From Aphrocallistes beatrix (lineage: Eukaryota > Porifera > Hexactinellida > Sceptrulophora > Aphrocallistidae): a DNA stretch of 64,000 nt. Position 1 is the stretch's first letter. Each line of letters starts with the position of its first letter. A model generated the notes under the pieces. It searched no databases, was not told where the DNA came from, and was given only the letters and a program-made list of their open reading frames with translations. Position numbers and translations under genes: made by a program. Below, one piece after another: positions 32,242-42,720 of this stretch. Where the stretch lies: positions 2,232,001 to 2,296,000 of the forward strand of contig OY725500.1 of assembly GCA_963281255.1 (NCBI GenBank). Direction: 5' to 3'.

Positions 32242-32379
32242 CAGTCGAAAGTGTTTTTTTCCTACATGTATTTCTTTACAGGTTCAAACACGAAGAAATA
32301 ACCGATGGAAATTAATATAATTTGGAATTTTTTGCATAATTAAGATTCTTAAATAGTAAGAAAAAACCTGTTTCGACTG
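32242..32379. mobile_element. 138-bp MITE
   Basis: Ends cagtcgaaagtgtttttttc and gaaaaaacctgtttcgactg, flanked by TA on both sides, inside AT-rich Hel microsatellite sequence. Another solo Hel 5' end follows at 32400-32425. Confidence 0.8.
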
Positions 32380-32425
32380 TATATATATACGTATATGCAT
32401 TATCGAGTTTTAATATTAAGGATAT

Positions 32426-33086
32426 AAAAATATATATGATATTTAAACATTTTACATATACACTCACGTTAAAAGTAATCATCTTTTTTAGCAATTTCAA
32501 TAGACACTATACTGATTGCATTTGAAATGATACTAGCACTTACAAGAAAATGCTTTTTTTGCTTAAGTGGCACTAGCTTGATATTTGTTACAGCTATAGA
32601 TGGTTAATTAAAACAAGAAAACTGCTCAACGGTGAGAATATCGACTTAACAATAGTAGACATCGTCGAAACGAATTCTCGATTGTTGATGCCCATAGAAG
32701 CATAATACATTCGGTAGTAAAGTGGAGGTCTGCTAATTCTTCTAGAAAAATCTTCCACAGAGGGGAAAGACCTCAAAAGCTAACTGCATTATGCGATCTC
32801 CCAGAGCCACCCTAAAGAGAAGAAGATGGCAAACAATAGCCACTATTGCTGACCATTAAAAAGACATTTCTCAAAAGAGTGTCTGTACATATGATTTCTA
32901 GCCGCTGACATGTAATGGGATTCTATGCCTACGTTTCTAAAAAGAAATTCCTAATCTCCACCCAAAATCAGATACTAAGCTTAACTTTCTAAAATATCAC
33001 AAATTATGGAGTTTATCTTAAGAGTGGAGCATTGGGAACTTATGGTATGAAAAATGGGAAACTCCAAATAGTCTATTTTTGATTAC
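32426..33086. other. No feature seen; possible host intron
   Basis: AT-rich, without terminal repeats or long frames. On the minus strand it directly follows the splice donor of the exon at 33087-33455, so it probably belongs to that gene's first intron; I found no second exon in the window. Confidence 0.4.
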
Positions 33087-33455
33087 CTGTATTTTGTTGT
33101 GAGATAAACAGAGGTCTTTGAGATTTACCAGAGTATCTAAATTTTCAATTTTTTTTATGAGATTAAAAGAAAGGTCTAACCATAAAAGTTGGGTGATGGA
33201 AGACAAACCTTCAATCTTTTCAATTAAATTATTACTCAAATGAAGCTTTGTAAGATTAATGAAATTATCCAGGTTGCTTATTTTAATAATTGATTTAAAT
33301 TCTAAACGTAATTGTGTAATCGCGGTCTTGTCAAATTCAACATCATCACTAAACAAGTCAAAGGGAACATTTAAAGGGAGATTTAGAATAGAATCTCTGA
33401 GTAGAACATCATCAATAACATTAGGATCGCAACTGGAAAGAGTACTACCACTCAT
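33087..33455 (-). CDS. First coding exon of a DRC3-like leucine-rich-repeat protein
   Basis: The only plausible host gene. The minus-strand frame begins MSGSTLSSCDPNVIDDVLL at 33455 and runs 123 codons to ACAG|GTAATC, a good splice donor, at 33087/33086; beyond it the frame soon stops. Residues 48-123 contain LRRs of the SDS22 type: LRLEFKSIIKISNLDNFINL, then TKLHLSNNLIEKIEGLSSI, then LLWLDLSFNLIKKIENLDTL and KDLCLSHNKIQ. The N-terminal 'P.VID..LL' followed by these repeats resembles dynein regulatory complex subunit 3 (LRRC48), a structural part of the nexin link of motile cilia and sperm flagella. No stops or frameshifts, unlike the TE genes. Later exons must lie at lower coordinates or outside the window. 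Other SDS22-like proteins (LRRC23, LRRC49 and similar) are possible. Confidence 0.65.
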
Positions 33456-33640
33456 TAAAACTAAAAGATAAAATTTGTGTTCAAAAAGGTATAATTCTAG
33501 AAAAATAATGCTAAGACGGAATTTTAATGCAGAGGTTGATAACTTCCACTCAAAGTCGAGAAAACATGTTCAAAAGAACACTATATTCTGATAACGTTAT
33601 ATTATTATGAATCAAGGTTACGATATGGCTTTAATTAATA

Positions 33641-35460
33641 TTAAGGTCGGTGTTTCCCATGGGAAACTTGTTTTATACTAAAAAAGGCCCAAATTACGTT
33701 TTTATTATTTTTAGATACTTATAGGGGTTCTAAACATTAATTCCAATTTATATAACTCCAGCCCCAATATTTCGCAACTTTGAGCCACTTGTATCACCTG
33801 ATGTCGCTCTAAAAATGACACATTTAAATGCGAAATGTCCCACAGCTATAACTTCTTAGAACAGTGCCAGATCATCATTTTAATGCTGAATTCATAATCA
33901 ATACTAGATTTCCAGCAATTTGATATATATATTGATCATATTTGGAAACATTTTTGTTTGACCGTGCCTAGCAACGGCCATTTATTTTTTCACATTCCTG
34001 ACCGTTGCTAGGAAAAGACGACCAAAATATTCTCCAAATATGGTCAATAAATATATCAAATTGCTGGAAATTTAGTGCTGAGCGGGAATTGAGCATTGAA
34101 ATAACGACCTGGCATAGTTAAATTATGGAATTTCGGCGGATACTATCGGACATGGTCATTTTTGGGTCCCCAGTCATAACTGACAACTTTATCACACTTT
34201 TTGAAGGTGTCATGATGTGAAAATATTTGATATGCTATATTTTGAAGTAAAGTACTACTATAAGTTGTTGATTTAAGGTTGGCATTTCCAATAATAGCTA
34301 ACTTTTGACTTTTTCAACCGATTCATTTAATTTTTTCAGTGCAGATTTGAAACGCAGAGTTATCTGCAAAACTGCATTAATAATTGAAATAATTAAAGAG
34401 ATAAAAATTTTTTTGAAAAAAATTGGTTATTTACAAGTAAGAAATCGGAAACAATATGCTTACAATCCATTAGAAGCTTTTCAAATTCATTCATAAATCG
34501 TTGATCTAACTAATGAACAGACAGATTTTTGAAATTTTGAAAATTGCTAAAAATTCACACCAAAACACCCGAGGAATTTTATTTTTAGTAATTTTGACAC
34601 TATTTTTTTCTTAATTCTCTTTTTATTTGCATTATCAAAATTCTGTCTATTCATTATGTTCTACTCTTCGAGATCTATCAGAAACCGTTAAGTTTTCGTC
34701 CATATGTTGAATTTACAAAAAGTTATCACCTTTATAATTGCTGAAAAAAAAGTCTCAGAAAATAGGATTTAGAAAATATTTATATATGTCCCTCAATTTC
34801 CATTAATTTTAACTGTTTTGGAATATTAAATAACATGCAAATATCCTTATTCGACAACTTATAGCACTACTTAACTTCAAAATATGGTATATCAAAATTT
34901 TCTCCATCAAATTGGGAAAAAATGGTCATTGCTGACCCGAAAATAACCACATTCGATAGTGTCCACCGAAATTCGAGATCAATAACTTCTTCGAACCATG
35001 TCAGATCATCATTTTAATACTAAATTCGTGCTCAGCACTAAATTTCCAGCAATTTGATATATATATTGATCATATTTGGAGAAGTTTTTGGATGTCCGTG
35101 CATAGCAACGGCCAGAAATTTTTCCACATTCCTGCCCGTTGTTAGGAACCCGCAGCTAAAGAATTTCTACAAATATGTCCAATATATATATCAAATTGCT
35201 GGAAATTTAGTGGTGAGCACGAATTTAGCATTAAAATGGTGATCTGACATGGTTCAAAGAAGTTATAGATATGAGACCAAATGTGTCCTTTTTTAGGCGA
35301 CACCAGGTGGTACAAGTGGCTCTAAGTGGCGAAATATTAGCATTGAAAATCTAAAAATCAAAATTATTGTTTAGAACCCCTTTAGTTATCCTAAAATGGT
35401 TAAAAAGGAATTTTTGATTAAAAACAAAATGCCTTAGGAAAGGCCAACCTTAAGATGTTT
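33641..35460. mobile_element. TTAA-B repeat cluster, palindromic
   Basis: It begins ttaaggtcggtgtttcccat and ends aggaaaggccaaccttaa, an inverted pair at TTAA. The blocks 'ggggttctaaac', 'gccccaatatttcg', 'gccagatcatc' and 'ccagcaatttgatatata' occur in one order on the left and reversed on the right. Two palindromic cores (about 33905-34085 and 35045-35215) contain 'cctagcaacggcc' against 'ccgttgctagg' flanked by ~60-bp arms. A further ttaaggttggcatttcc start at 34275 shows a nested piece. No coding frame. Confidence 0.75.
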
Positions 35461-35564
35461 GGATGTTATTTAATACTAGGATACAGTAAAAACTGATGGA
35501 AATCAAGCCTGCCCGAAGAAGATTGCTTTATAGCCTGTTTTTAGCACTTAAGCGGAGTCGACTG

Positions 35565-35690
35565 AATATGTAACGAATTGATTGAAGAAACTGCTAGACA
35601 GAGAAAGCTGATTATAGCATGTGGGAGCTCTTCATGGAATTATGACTTCATTGTTACCTTTTTTATTATTAGAAATTTCAAAGTGTGAAA
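35565..35690 (+). mobile_element. Hel-family fragment
   Basis: Matches 'aacgaattgattgaagaaac' and 'catggaattatgacttcatt' over about 120 bases, internally deleted, truncated at both ends. Confidence 0.6.
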
Positions 35691-36477
35691 AAGTTGTCAG
35701 TTATCACTGGGGACCCAAAAATGACCATGTCCGATAGTATCCGCCGTATTCCCATATCTATAACTTTATTTGAGTATGCCAGGTCGGGATTTTAACCCCG
35801 AATTTCCAGCAATTTGATGTATATATTGACCATATTTGGAAACATTTTTGGTTTCCTTTTCCTAGCAACGGTCAGGAATGTTAAAAAATTCCTGGCCGTT
35901 GCTAGACACGGTCAAACAAAAATGTTTCCAAATATGGACAATCGTGACCTTCGTTATATAAGGCCATACTACTATGCACTGATTGACTCAACCATGGATT
36001 ACTTAAAGTCTAATATTTTAATAACCCATTATTGTAAAATACAACTTGAATATTATAGTAGTCGTAGTATGTTTGATTTAAAGAAATTATATTGTGTCTT
36101 TTTATTCCATTTTCATTCAACATGCGTATAAACATATGTATTATGGGATACAGGCAATTCGTTACATTACATTTCGTAATTCACCGATATAAAACTTATA
36201 CTTGAGATTTGTGTGGTTTGCGGTTAATAATAAAATTAAGAATTTAATGATTTCAATGATTGATCTGGTTAGATGCGAAATGTAGATTTGGAGTTGTCAA
36301 TACAAGTAAATTTAATTGTAATGTCACGAATTGTATGTCATGAATTGTCTGTTCCCGAATTATGTATATTAGTGTAGTAGTTATTTGAAAACTTTGGAAA
36401 ACTGTCGATATCTTTTCTTGTATTAATATCTCTTATTATTAACGCGTCATACACAATTAGCTACAAGCAGTATTAGG

Positions 36478-37221
36478 ATGCCCAATAGATGTTCTGCACC
36501 TGGCTGTAGAAGCAATTATGATAACAAACCTTACACACCAGTGTTCAATGGTTACGATCACTCCATAGGGAAGGTGTAGATGATCTAAAGAACATTTTTG
36601 TATGTGCTAAACACTTCCGTTCTGAGGATGTTATTACAGAAGTAGATATACCACAGTCAGATGGATCAATAACTAAAATCAAGCGTCGTCCAATACTCCA
36701 TGAAAACGCCTGTCCATCCTACTTGCCTAACTGTCCCAGTTACCTCAGTTCGCAGCAGGTGTCAACTAAACCCAAACGTTTAGATCTAGGTGAAAAAGAC
36801 TAACCATTTCTCTACTGCTTTGCATCAAAGCCAGAAAGAATTTGACCTGGAACAAGCAATGTTTGGCGTTAAATCTATTTCGGATGTTAGAACAAAGTTA
36901 ATACACTACGAGCTACTTTTTGATTGGTTAGTTTGGTCTCCAAATCCAACTACAATCAATTTTATCCTACCATCAACTTCTGGAAACACTATTTCTATAA
37001 AGAGTTATATCAGCGTTGATGAATCTCTAGCCACCCTGGGTTTTTAAGGTTCGCAGATACCACTCTCTATAAGCAAAGTCAACGATATCAGACAACTTTC
37101 TACTCTTATAACTGAAGTTTCAGAATATAAATGCTCTTCCTTTGAAAATGACATTTTACGAGCTGTCAAATGCCTAAATACGGTAGCATCCAGTTTAAAA
37201 GAGATCGCAGAAATCCTCAAC
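36478..37221 (+). pseudogene. THAP-domain transposon protein, degenerate
   Basis: The start MPNRCSAPGCRSNYDN matches the C2CH THAP zinc finger (M-P-x2-C-x4-C). A frameshift near 36560 is followed by FVCAKHFRSEDVI, which supplies the second C and H of the finger (C-x2-HF), and IKRRPILHENACPSYLP, like the end of the domain and its AVPTIF-type tail. Downstream, another frame open from 36790 reads FDLEQAMFGVKSISDVR and LIHYELLFDWL, then frames change near 37045 to a piece ending RAVKCLNTVASSLKEIAEILN. The gene stops abruptly at 37221 because the TTAA-A element is inserted there; no continuation is seen after 39157. The function would be DNA binding by a transposase. The catalytic region is absent, so the class (P element versus other THAP users) is not settled. 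Confidence 0.7.
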
Positions 37222-37225
37222 TTAA

Positions 37226-39153
37226 GGATACCGCCCGTGAAAAATCCATAGGTTTGGCTTACAGCATATATCAAGAATAGAGATATATAAGATGTTAAGC
37301 GTGGGCAGGTAGTGCAATTAAAAAATATTGAGACATGCCAAACAGTTTTTGGTCGGCATTTCTAGTTTTTGAGTTACAGCGTCTCAAAGTCGGTTTTTTT
37401 CAGTTCTTCCCTAGCACATCTTAATGGTAAGCCCTCCTCCACTCTGTGATTTTTTTAAAGCACATGTTTGGATCAAATGCTTCGAAAATTTATTCATAGA
37501 TAGTCTATCATATTTGCCACTTCATAGGACCAGAAGAAAGTTTAAATTAGAAAAATTGTAAATTTCATCGGTGTCCGAATAAAAAGGGACAAAAAACGGC
37601 GAAAAAAGCACGATTTTCAATGGAAATCAGCAATAAAATGACAAATTTGTAAGATATCGAAAATCGAGTGGTCCTACGCTCATCGCCTAATGATGTGGAA
37701 CAACTCGTGAAATTTTCAGACCTCTATCTCAAGGCAATTTTGAGTTAAAATTTTTGAAAGACAGTCAATTTTGGAATTTTAAAGTCCCGAGATATAGGGA
37801 TTTGAAGTTTTGATGTTAAGAACGATTTAAAATGAGCTATTAACGATAAATAAAAGCATCCATGGACATTTAATCGCATGTATACTAATGAATTAGATGT
37901 ATTCCAACAGATTTTGGTGAAAATAGCAAAATTATACTGAAAATTCACAAATTACCATGAGACCTCTAACCCCGAATATTTTGAACCAATTAGGGAATAT
38001 AATTCATATTCCTAGCAGTACAAAGTATAATTCATCGGTTTAGAATGAATAAAGAGCTTCTAAAAAGTATATTAGGAAGTTAGAGCGAGAGTCTACGACT
38101 TTTAGTTTTCAAGTTAGGATTTTCGAAAAATGCTACGTCATCACGTGATAAAAATTTGAAACTCAGCATTCCATTCCATGTAGTACACTTATTATATAAG
38201 AATCAGATAGATACCGTCTTGAAAAGTATATTAGGAATTGAGAGCTAAGAATTTGGGTGTATATTTCTGAGATATGGAGGAATCTGTTTTTGGACCATAA
38301 ATGGGGGGCTTTGGCCGAATTTTGGAGATAAATGCTTTGCACTTCCAAAATAATCATGTTGAGTGCTTCAAAATTTCTGCATACATTGCTAGTGATTATT
38401 ACATTGTTTTTTGAGTATAATAGCTACTTTTGGGAACTTATTTAATGACAAGATTCGCCATTTTCTAATATATTCAAAGTTCTTCATAGAATTTGTATTA
38501 CAATAAAATCGATGATAAGTCAAAAAATATTTACTTTTTGACAAAGAGATGTTTGAGGAACCTATATATTATCATATATATCCTTTCATTTAAGATTATA
38601 ATAGATTACATATCATCAATAGTTTTTAAGCATTTACATCGAGCACTTTCGGGGCCATAGAGAGGTTTGATGTCCGAACTTTACCTACAATATACTATAA
38701 CTTACGAACTAATGGTCGGATCTGAACAAATTTTTTAAAAAAATGTTCCGAATTCTTTTCTATACACAATAGCTAATATCACAACGGCCATTTCCCGAGC
38801 ATTTTAGAAATGAAGTCCCTCATAAAGATATTTTTGATTGGATTTTAAGTGCCTCTTTTTCTAAATTCATCTGTTTTATAATATTTAAAGGGGCCAAAAC
38901 CATTTTGAGTTTCATATAATTTAAAAAATATCAGATAAGCTGGAAAATAATTGATGATTGCCCCGCAAAACCACGAATAACTAGCCGATTTTTAGTACTA
39001 CTGGCTTTAGGTGCTAATTTCTAGAATATCAAAATAAATACCGTCCAACAAGTACGATTAGATGGTAGACTACTCAATAATCCAATGGAATTAACAATAA
39101 AAAATTCCACCATTTTTTTTTATGTCAGGCGATGTTTTTCGAGGGCGGTATCC
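37226..39153 (+). mobile_element. TTAA-A element, copy 1 (1928 bp)
   Basis: Starts ggataccgcccgtgaaaaat, ends gtttttcgagggcggtatcc, with TTAA at 37222-37225 and 39154-39157. No open frame above 70 codons inside. It shares blocks such as 'gcacatcttaatggta', 'gacggtcaattttgaaattt' and 'ccatagagaggt' with the other copies, at noticeably lower similarity than copies at 42721 and 61447 share with each other, so it is older. Confidence 0.88.
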
Positions 39154-39514
39154 TTAAATTGTATACTGGTTCGGAATAGTAGTATGGCCTTATATAACGA
39201 AGGTCACGGGTCAATATATATATCAAATTGCTGGAAATCTAGTGCTGAGCATGAATTCAGCATTAAAAAGATGATCTGGCACTGTTAAAATAAGTTATAG
39301 CTGTGGGACATTTCGCATTTTAAAATGTGTCGGTTTTAGAGCGACACCAGGTGATATAATTGGCTCAAAGTGGCGAAATATTGGGGCTGGAGTTATAACA
39401 ATCGGATTTATTGTTTAGAACCCCTATAAGGATCTAAAAATGATAAAAAAAGCAATTTGGGCACATTTTTAGTAAAAATCAAGTGTCCCATGGGAAAAAC
39501 CAACCTTAAGTGAT

Positions 39515-39806
39515 ATAAGGCTGAAATTTTGAAAGAATGTGTATATTCGTATATCTCAAATATGTTTCGACTATAATAAAAAAATGACTCTCATCACTCT
39601 GTTATGACTAATCATCACGTAGCAAAAGTTAAAAAAATTGCAAATTTGGTGATTTTTCGTGCGATTTCGATTATAAAAGTAGGACAGACGTTTTTATAGA
39701 TGTCATCTCCATTATAATTAATCAATGTGACCCCATGCGCTCGAAGGGTACTCTGGCGGACACATTGTGTCCGCCAGCCGCGTAGCGCACGAAAGTGAGT
39801 CGTGCA
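39515..39806 (+). mobile_element. Hel-family element, 3' part
   Basis: From 'gctgaaattttgaaagaatg' to the GGCGGACACATTGTGTCCGCC hairpin and a decayed tail near 39806. The next 350 bases to 40154 show no recognisable feature. Confidence 0.65.
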
Positions 39807-40154
39807 CATTTTTTTCCCCAAATCACCTAATTTATAGAGGACATTCATGGAAACTTAAATGGCTTATGCCTCTTTTACTCAATTATTCTTGCACGAAATG
39901 GTTGAATAAAGAAAATGATAGGAATATAATTTTCAATTTTAACCCAACTAATTTTTTCTTTTCGATTTCGTAGCTACAATTTTTAGAAGCGGATTTCGTA
40001 AGGAAAAATATTTTAATGTTATTCTAAAGTAGAATATTGAAAAACCGCTCTATCTTTTTCTTCTACGTGACGAGATCTTACCAAAACCGTCGAGTTTTTT
40101 ACTCTACGACCTTTGTAACTAAAGATTCCTCCTTTGTAAAATTGATTTTCATAA

Positions 40155-40724
40155 GGATAACGCCCTCGAAAATTCTTGCCTGGCGTAAAAAAACCTGCAA
40201 AATGTTTTATTGCTAATTTCATTGTATTAGTGATCGGTCTACATTCTGATAGCACTATTTGGACGGCATTTTTTTTAATTTTTTGCGAAATAACCCCCTA
40301 AAGTTTAGCGTTAATAAAAATTGAAAAATTATTAGAGGATTTTAACTCATTTACCAATTAGTTTTTAACTTATTTGATATTTTTTTAATGATATGAACCT
40401 TAACATTGTTTTAGCACCTTTGGAGATTATAAAACACAAAGATTTAAAAGAATGGGCAAATAAAATCCAAACAAAATAGCTCTATAAGGGAGTTCATTTA
40501 TATAATCCTCGGGAAATCGCAAGTTTGATCTCAGATATTTAGCGATCACTGGGTCAGAAATAAATTTCTGATTGTTTCAAAAAAAAATTTGTTCGGATCC
40601 GACCATTTGTTCTTGAGATATCGCTTATTATAGGTAAAGTTCGGGCATAATATCTCTCTATGGTCCAGAAAGAGGGCGATGTCATATCTTAAAAACTATT
40701 GAAGATATATAATCTATTATATTC
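40155..40724 (-). mobile_element. TTAA-A element, 3' part, minus
   Basis: Starts ggataacgccctcgaaaatt and follows the reversed 3' third of the family up to the internal TTAA at 40725-40728, where another copy is inserted. Confidence 0.85.
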
Positions 40725-40728
40725 TTAA

Positions 40729-42093
40729 GGATACCGCCCCAGAAAAAACATATGATTTGCATTACAGCATACGATGAAAGTAGAGTTATAAGAAATGTTA
40801 AGCGTGGGGAGGTATCTCCATCAAGAAATACTAGCACATGCCAAACCGTTTTGGATTCTCATTTCTAGATTTTGAGATACAGTGTCTCAAAGTCTGTTTT
40901 TTAAATTTTCCGCTAGCACATCTTAATGGTAGAAATTTAGGCACTCAATGAATTGTTTAGGACATACCAAGGAATCAAACGCTTCCAAAATCGAATCATA
41001 GATAGTCTACCATATTTGCAACTTCATAGGACCAGAAGAAAGTTAAAATGACAAATATTGTAAATTTTATCGGTGTCCGAAAAAAAAGGCCAAAAAAGGG
41101 CGAAAACGTCTTTTTTTTGGGAAATCATGAATAAAATCACCGAGTTAGAATATATCCAAAAAATGGTGGTCCTACGTTCATCGCCTAATGATATGAAACA
41201 ACTCTTGAAATTTTCAAACTTCTATCTCAAACCAAATTTGAGAAATAATTCTGTAAAGACGGTCAATTTTGAAATTTTAAAGTCCCGAGATACTATAGAA
41301 TTTTAAGTTTAGGTGTTAAGAAGAATGTAAAATGAGTTATTAAAAATGAACATAAGCATCCACAGACATTTATTCGCATCCATACTGCTGATTTAGGTAT
41401 ATTAAAGCCAAATATTTACAAAAATAGCAAAAGTACCATGAAAATCCACAAATTTCCTTGAGGCCCCTAACTCCGAATATTTTGAGAAAATTGTAGATAA
41501 TATTTCATATTCCTGGCACTGCGAAGTATAATCTATCAGTTTAGAATGAATAAAAAGCTTCCAAAAAGTATATTAGGAAGTTAGAGCGAAAGTCTACGAC
41601 TTTTAGTTTCGAAGTTAGGATTTTCGAAAAATGCTACGTCATCATATGACAAAAATCTAAAACTTAACATTCCATAGGATGTAGTGCAATTATTATCAAA
41701 GAATCATATATGTACACTCATAAAAAGTATATTAGGAAGTGAGAACTAAGAATTTGGACTTGTATTTACAAAGATAGAGAGATATCTCTTATTGGACCCT
41801 AAATGGGCGTTTTTGACCGAATCTGCGATGTCCAAGGCCAGAACTTTCAAAATAATTATCAAAAGTTGTCCAATATTTCTGTACATATTATTAACGGCAA
41901 TTGTATTCACCATTTAGCATAATAGCTAAATTTGGACACATATTTAATGATTAAATTCGCCATTTTCTAATAGATTCAAAGTTCTCCATAGAATTTGTAT
42001 TACAATTAAATCAATGATAAGTCGAGAATTATTTATTTTTTGACAAAGGAATGTTCGAGGAACCTATATATTTTCGCATATATCCTTTTAGTT
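40729..42093 (+). mobile_element. TTAA-A element, 3'-truncated, inserted in another
   Basis: Begins ggataccgccccagaaaaaa immediately after TTAA at 40725-40728, which is an internal TTAA of the minus copy (compare 62017 region: 'atatccttaaataaaagg'). Follows the family to 'tatatccttttag' at about 42093. The remaining 3' part and the rest of the host copy are missing. A ~60-bp Harbinger-like end ('cttaagttcttagtgaatac') follows. Confidence 0.8.
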
Positions 42094-42154
42094 AAGATCG
42101 AACTTAAGACTTAAGCACTAAGATCGATCTTAAGTTCTTAGTGAATACGGCCGC

Positions 42155-42480
42155 TGATTTTTGCATGTGGGAGTCTTTTGGCTATGGCTCCGATAAGTTC
42201 TTTGCTCAGACGAAAATGTCGACTCATCATAGAATTATGACGTCGTCACCTTTTTATAATTATAAATTTCAGTTTTCGACCATAACTCAGCCATTTTAGT
42301 TAATAGATTCTTGAAATTTTAATAGAATGTGCATATTAATATACCTCACATATGATGCAACTATCATTAAAAAATAATGACTCATCACTCTGTCTCCCTT
42401 ATAATTAATCAATGTGACCCCAGCGCCCAAAGGATGCCTCCTGCGGACATAAAGTATCCGCCAGCCGCGCAGCACACTTG
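42155..42480 (+). mobile_element. Hel-family element, 5'-truncated
   Basis: From 'ctgatttttgcatgtgggag' to the tail ccgcgcagcacacttg ending at 42480, followed by T. A segment around the 'gatatcgatta' block is deleted between 42390 and 42395. Confidence 0.7.
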
Positions 42481-42720
42481 TCTTATATATGGAACTTTTT
42501 TTCGTTTACACATTCCAAACCGTTTTTGATTCTCATTTCTAGTTTTTGAGATACCGTGTCTCAAAGTCTGTTTTCTTCGTTTTTCGCTAGCACATCTTAA
42601 TGGTAGAAATCCGGCCATTCAAAAAATTGTTTAGGACGTACCAAGGAAACAAATGCTTCCAAAATCTAATCATAGATAGTCTATCATATTTGCCATTTCA
42701 TCGGACCAAAAGAAAGTTAA

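Larger units (their letters stand above)
35943..39208 (+). mobile_element. THAP-gene DNA transposon (P-like), holding TTAA-A
   Basis: The ends cgtgaccttcgttatataag and cttatataacgaaggtcacg are inverted repeats extending to about 31 bases. Flanking ggacaat (35936-35942) and ggtcaat (39209-39215) form a ~7-bp duplication with one mismatch, of a target read as ggtcaat in uninterrupted B copies. Inside lie a THAP-domain pseudogene and the TTAA-A element at 37226-39153. THAP at the N-terminus and a 7-8-bp duplication suggest the P superfamily; transposase core motifs are missing. Confidence 0.75.
35691..39512. mobile_element. TTAA-B copy interrupted by a THAP-type element
   Basis: B sequence occupies 35691-35942 and resumes at 39209 ('tcaatatatatatcaaattg'), ending cccatgggaaaaaccaacctt at TTAA near 39510. 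The intact B copies at 33905 and 63720 read straight through the break point, so the inserted block is 35943-39208. Confidence 0.8.
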
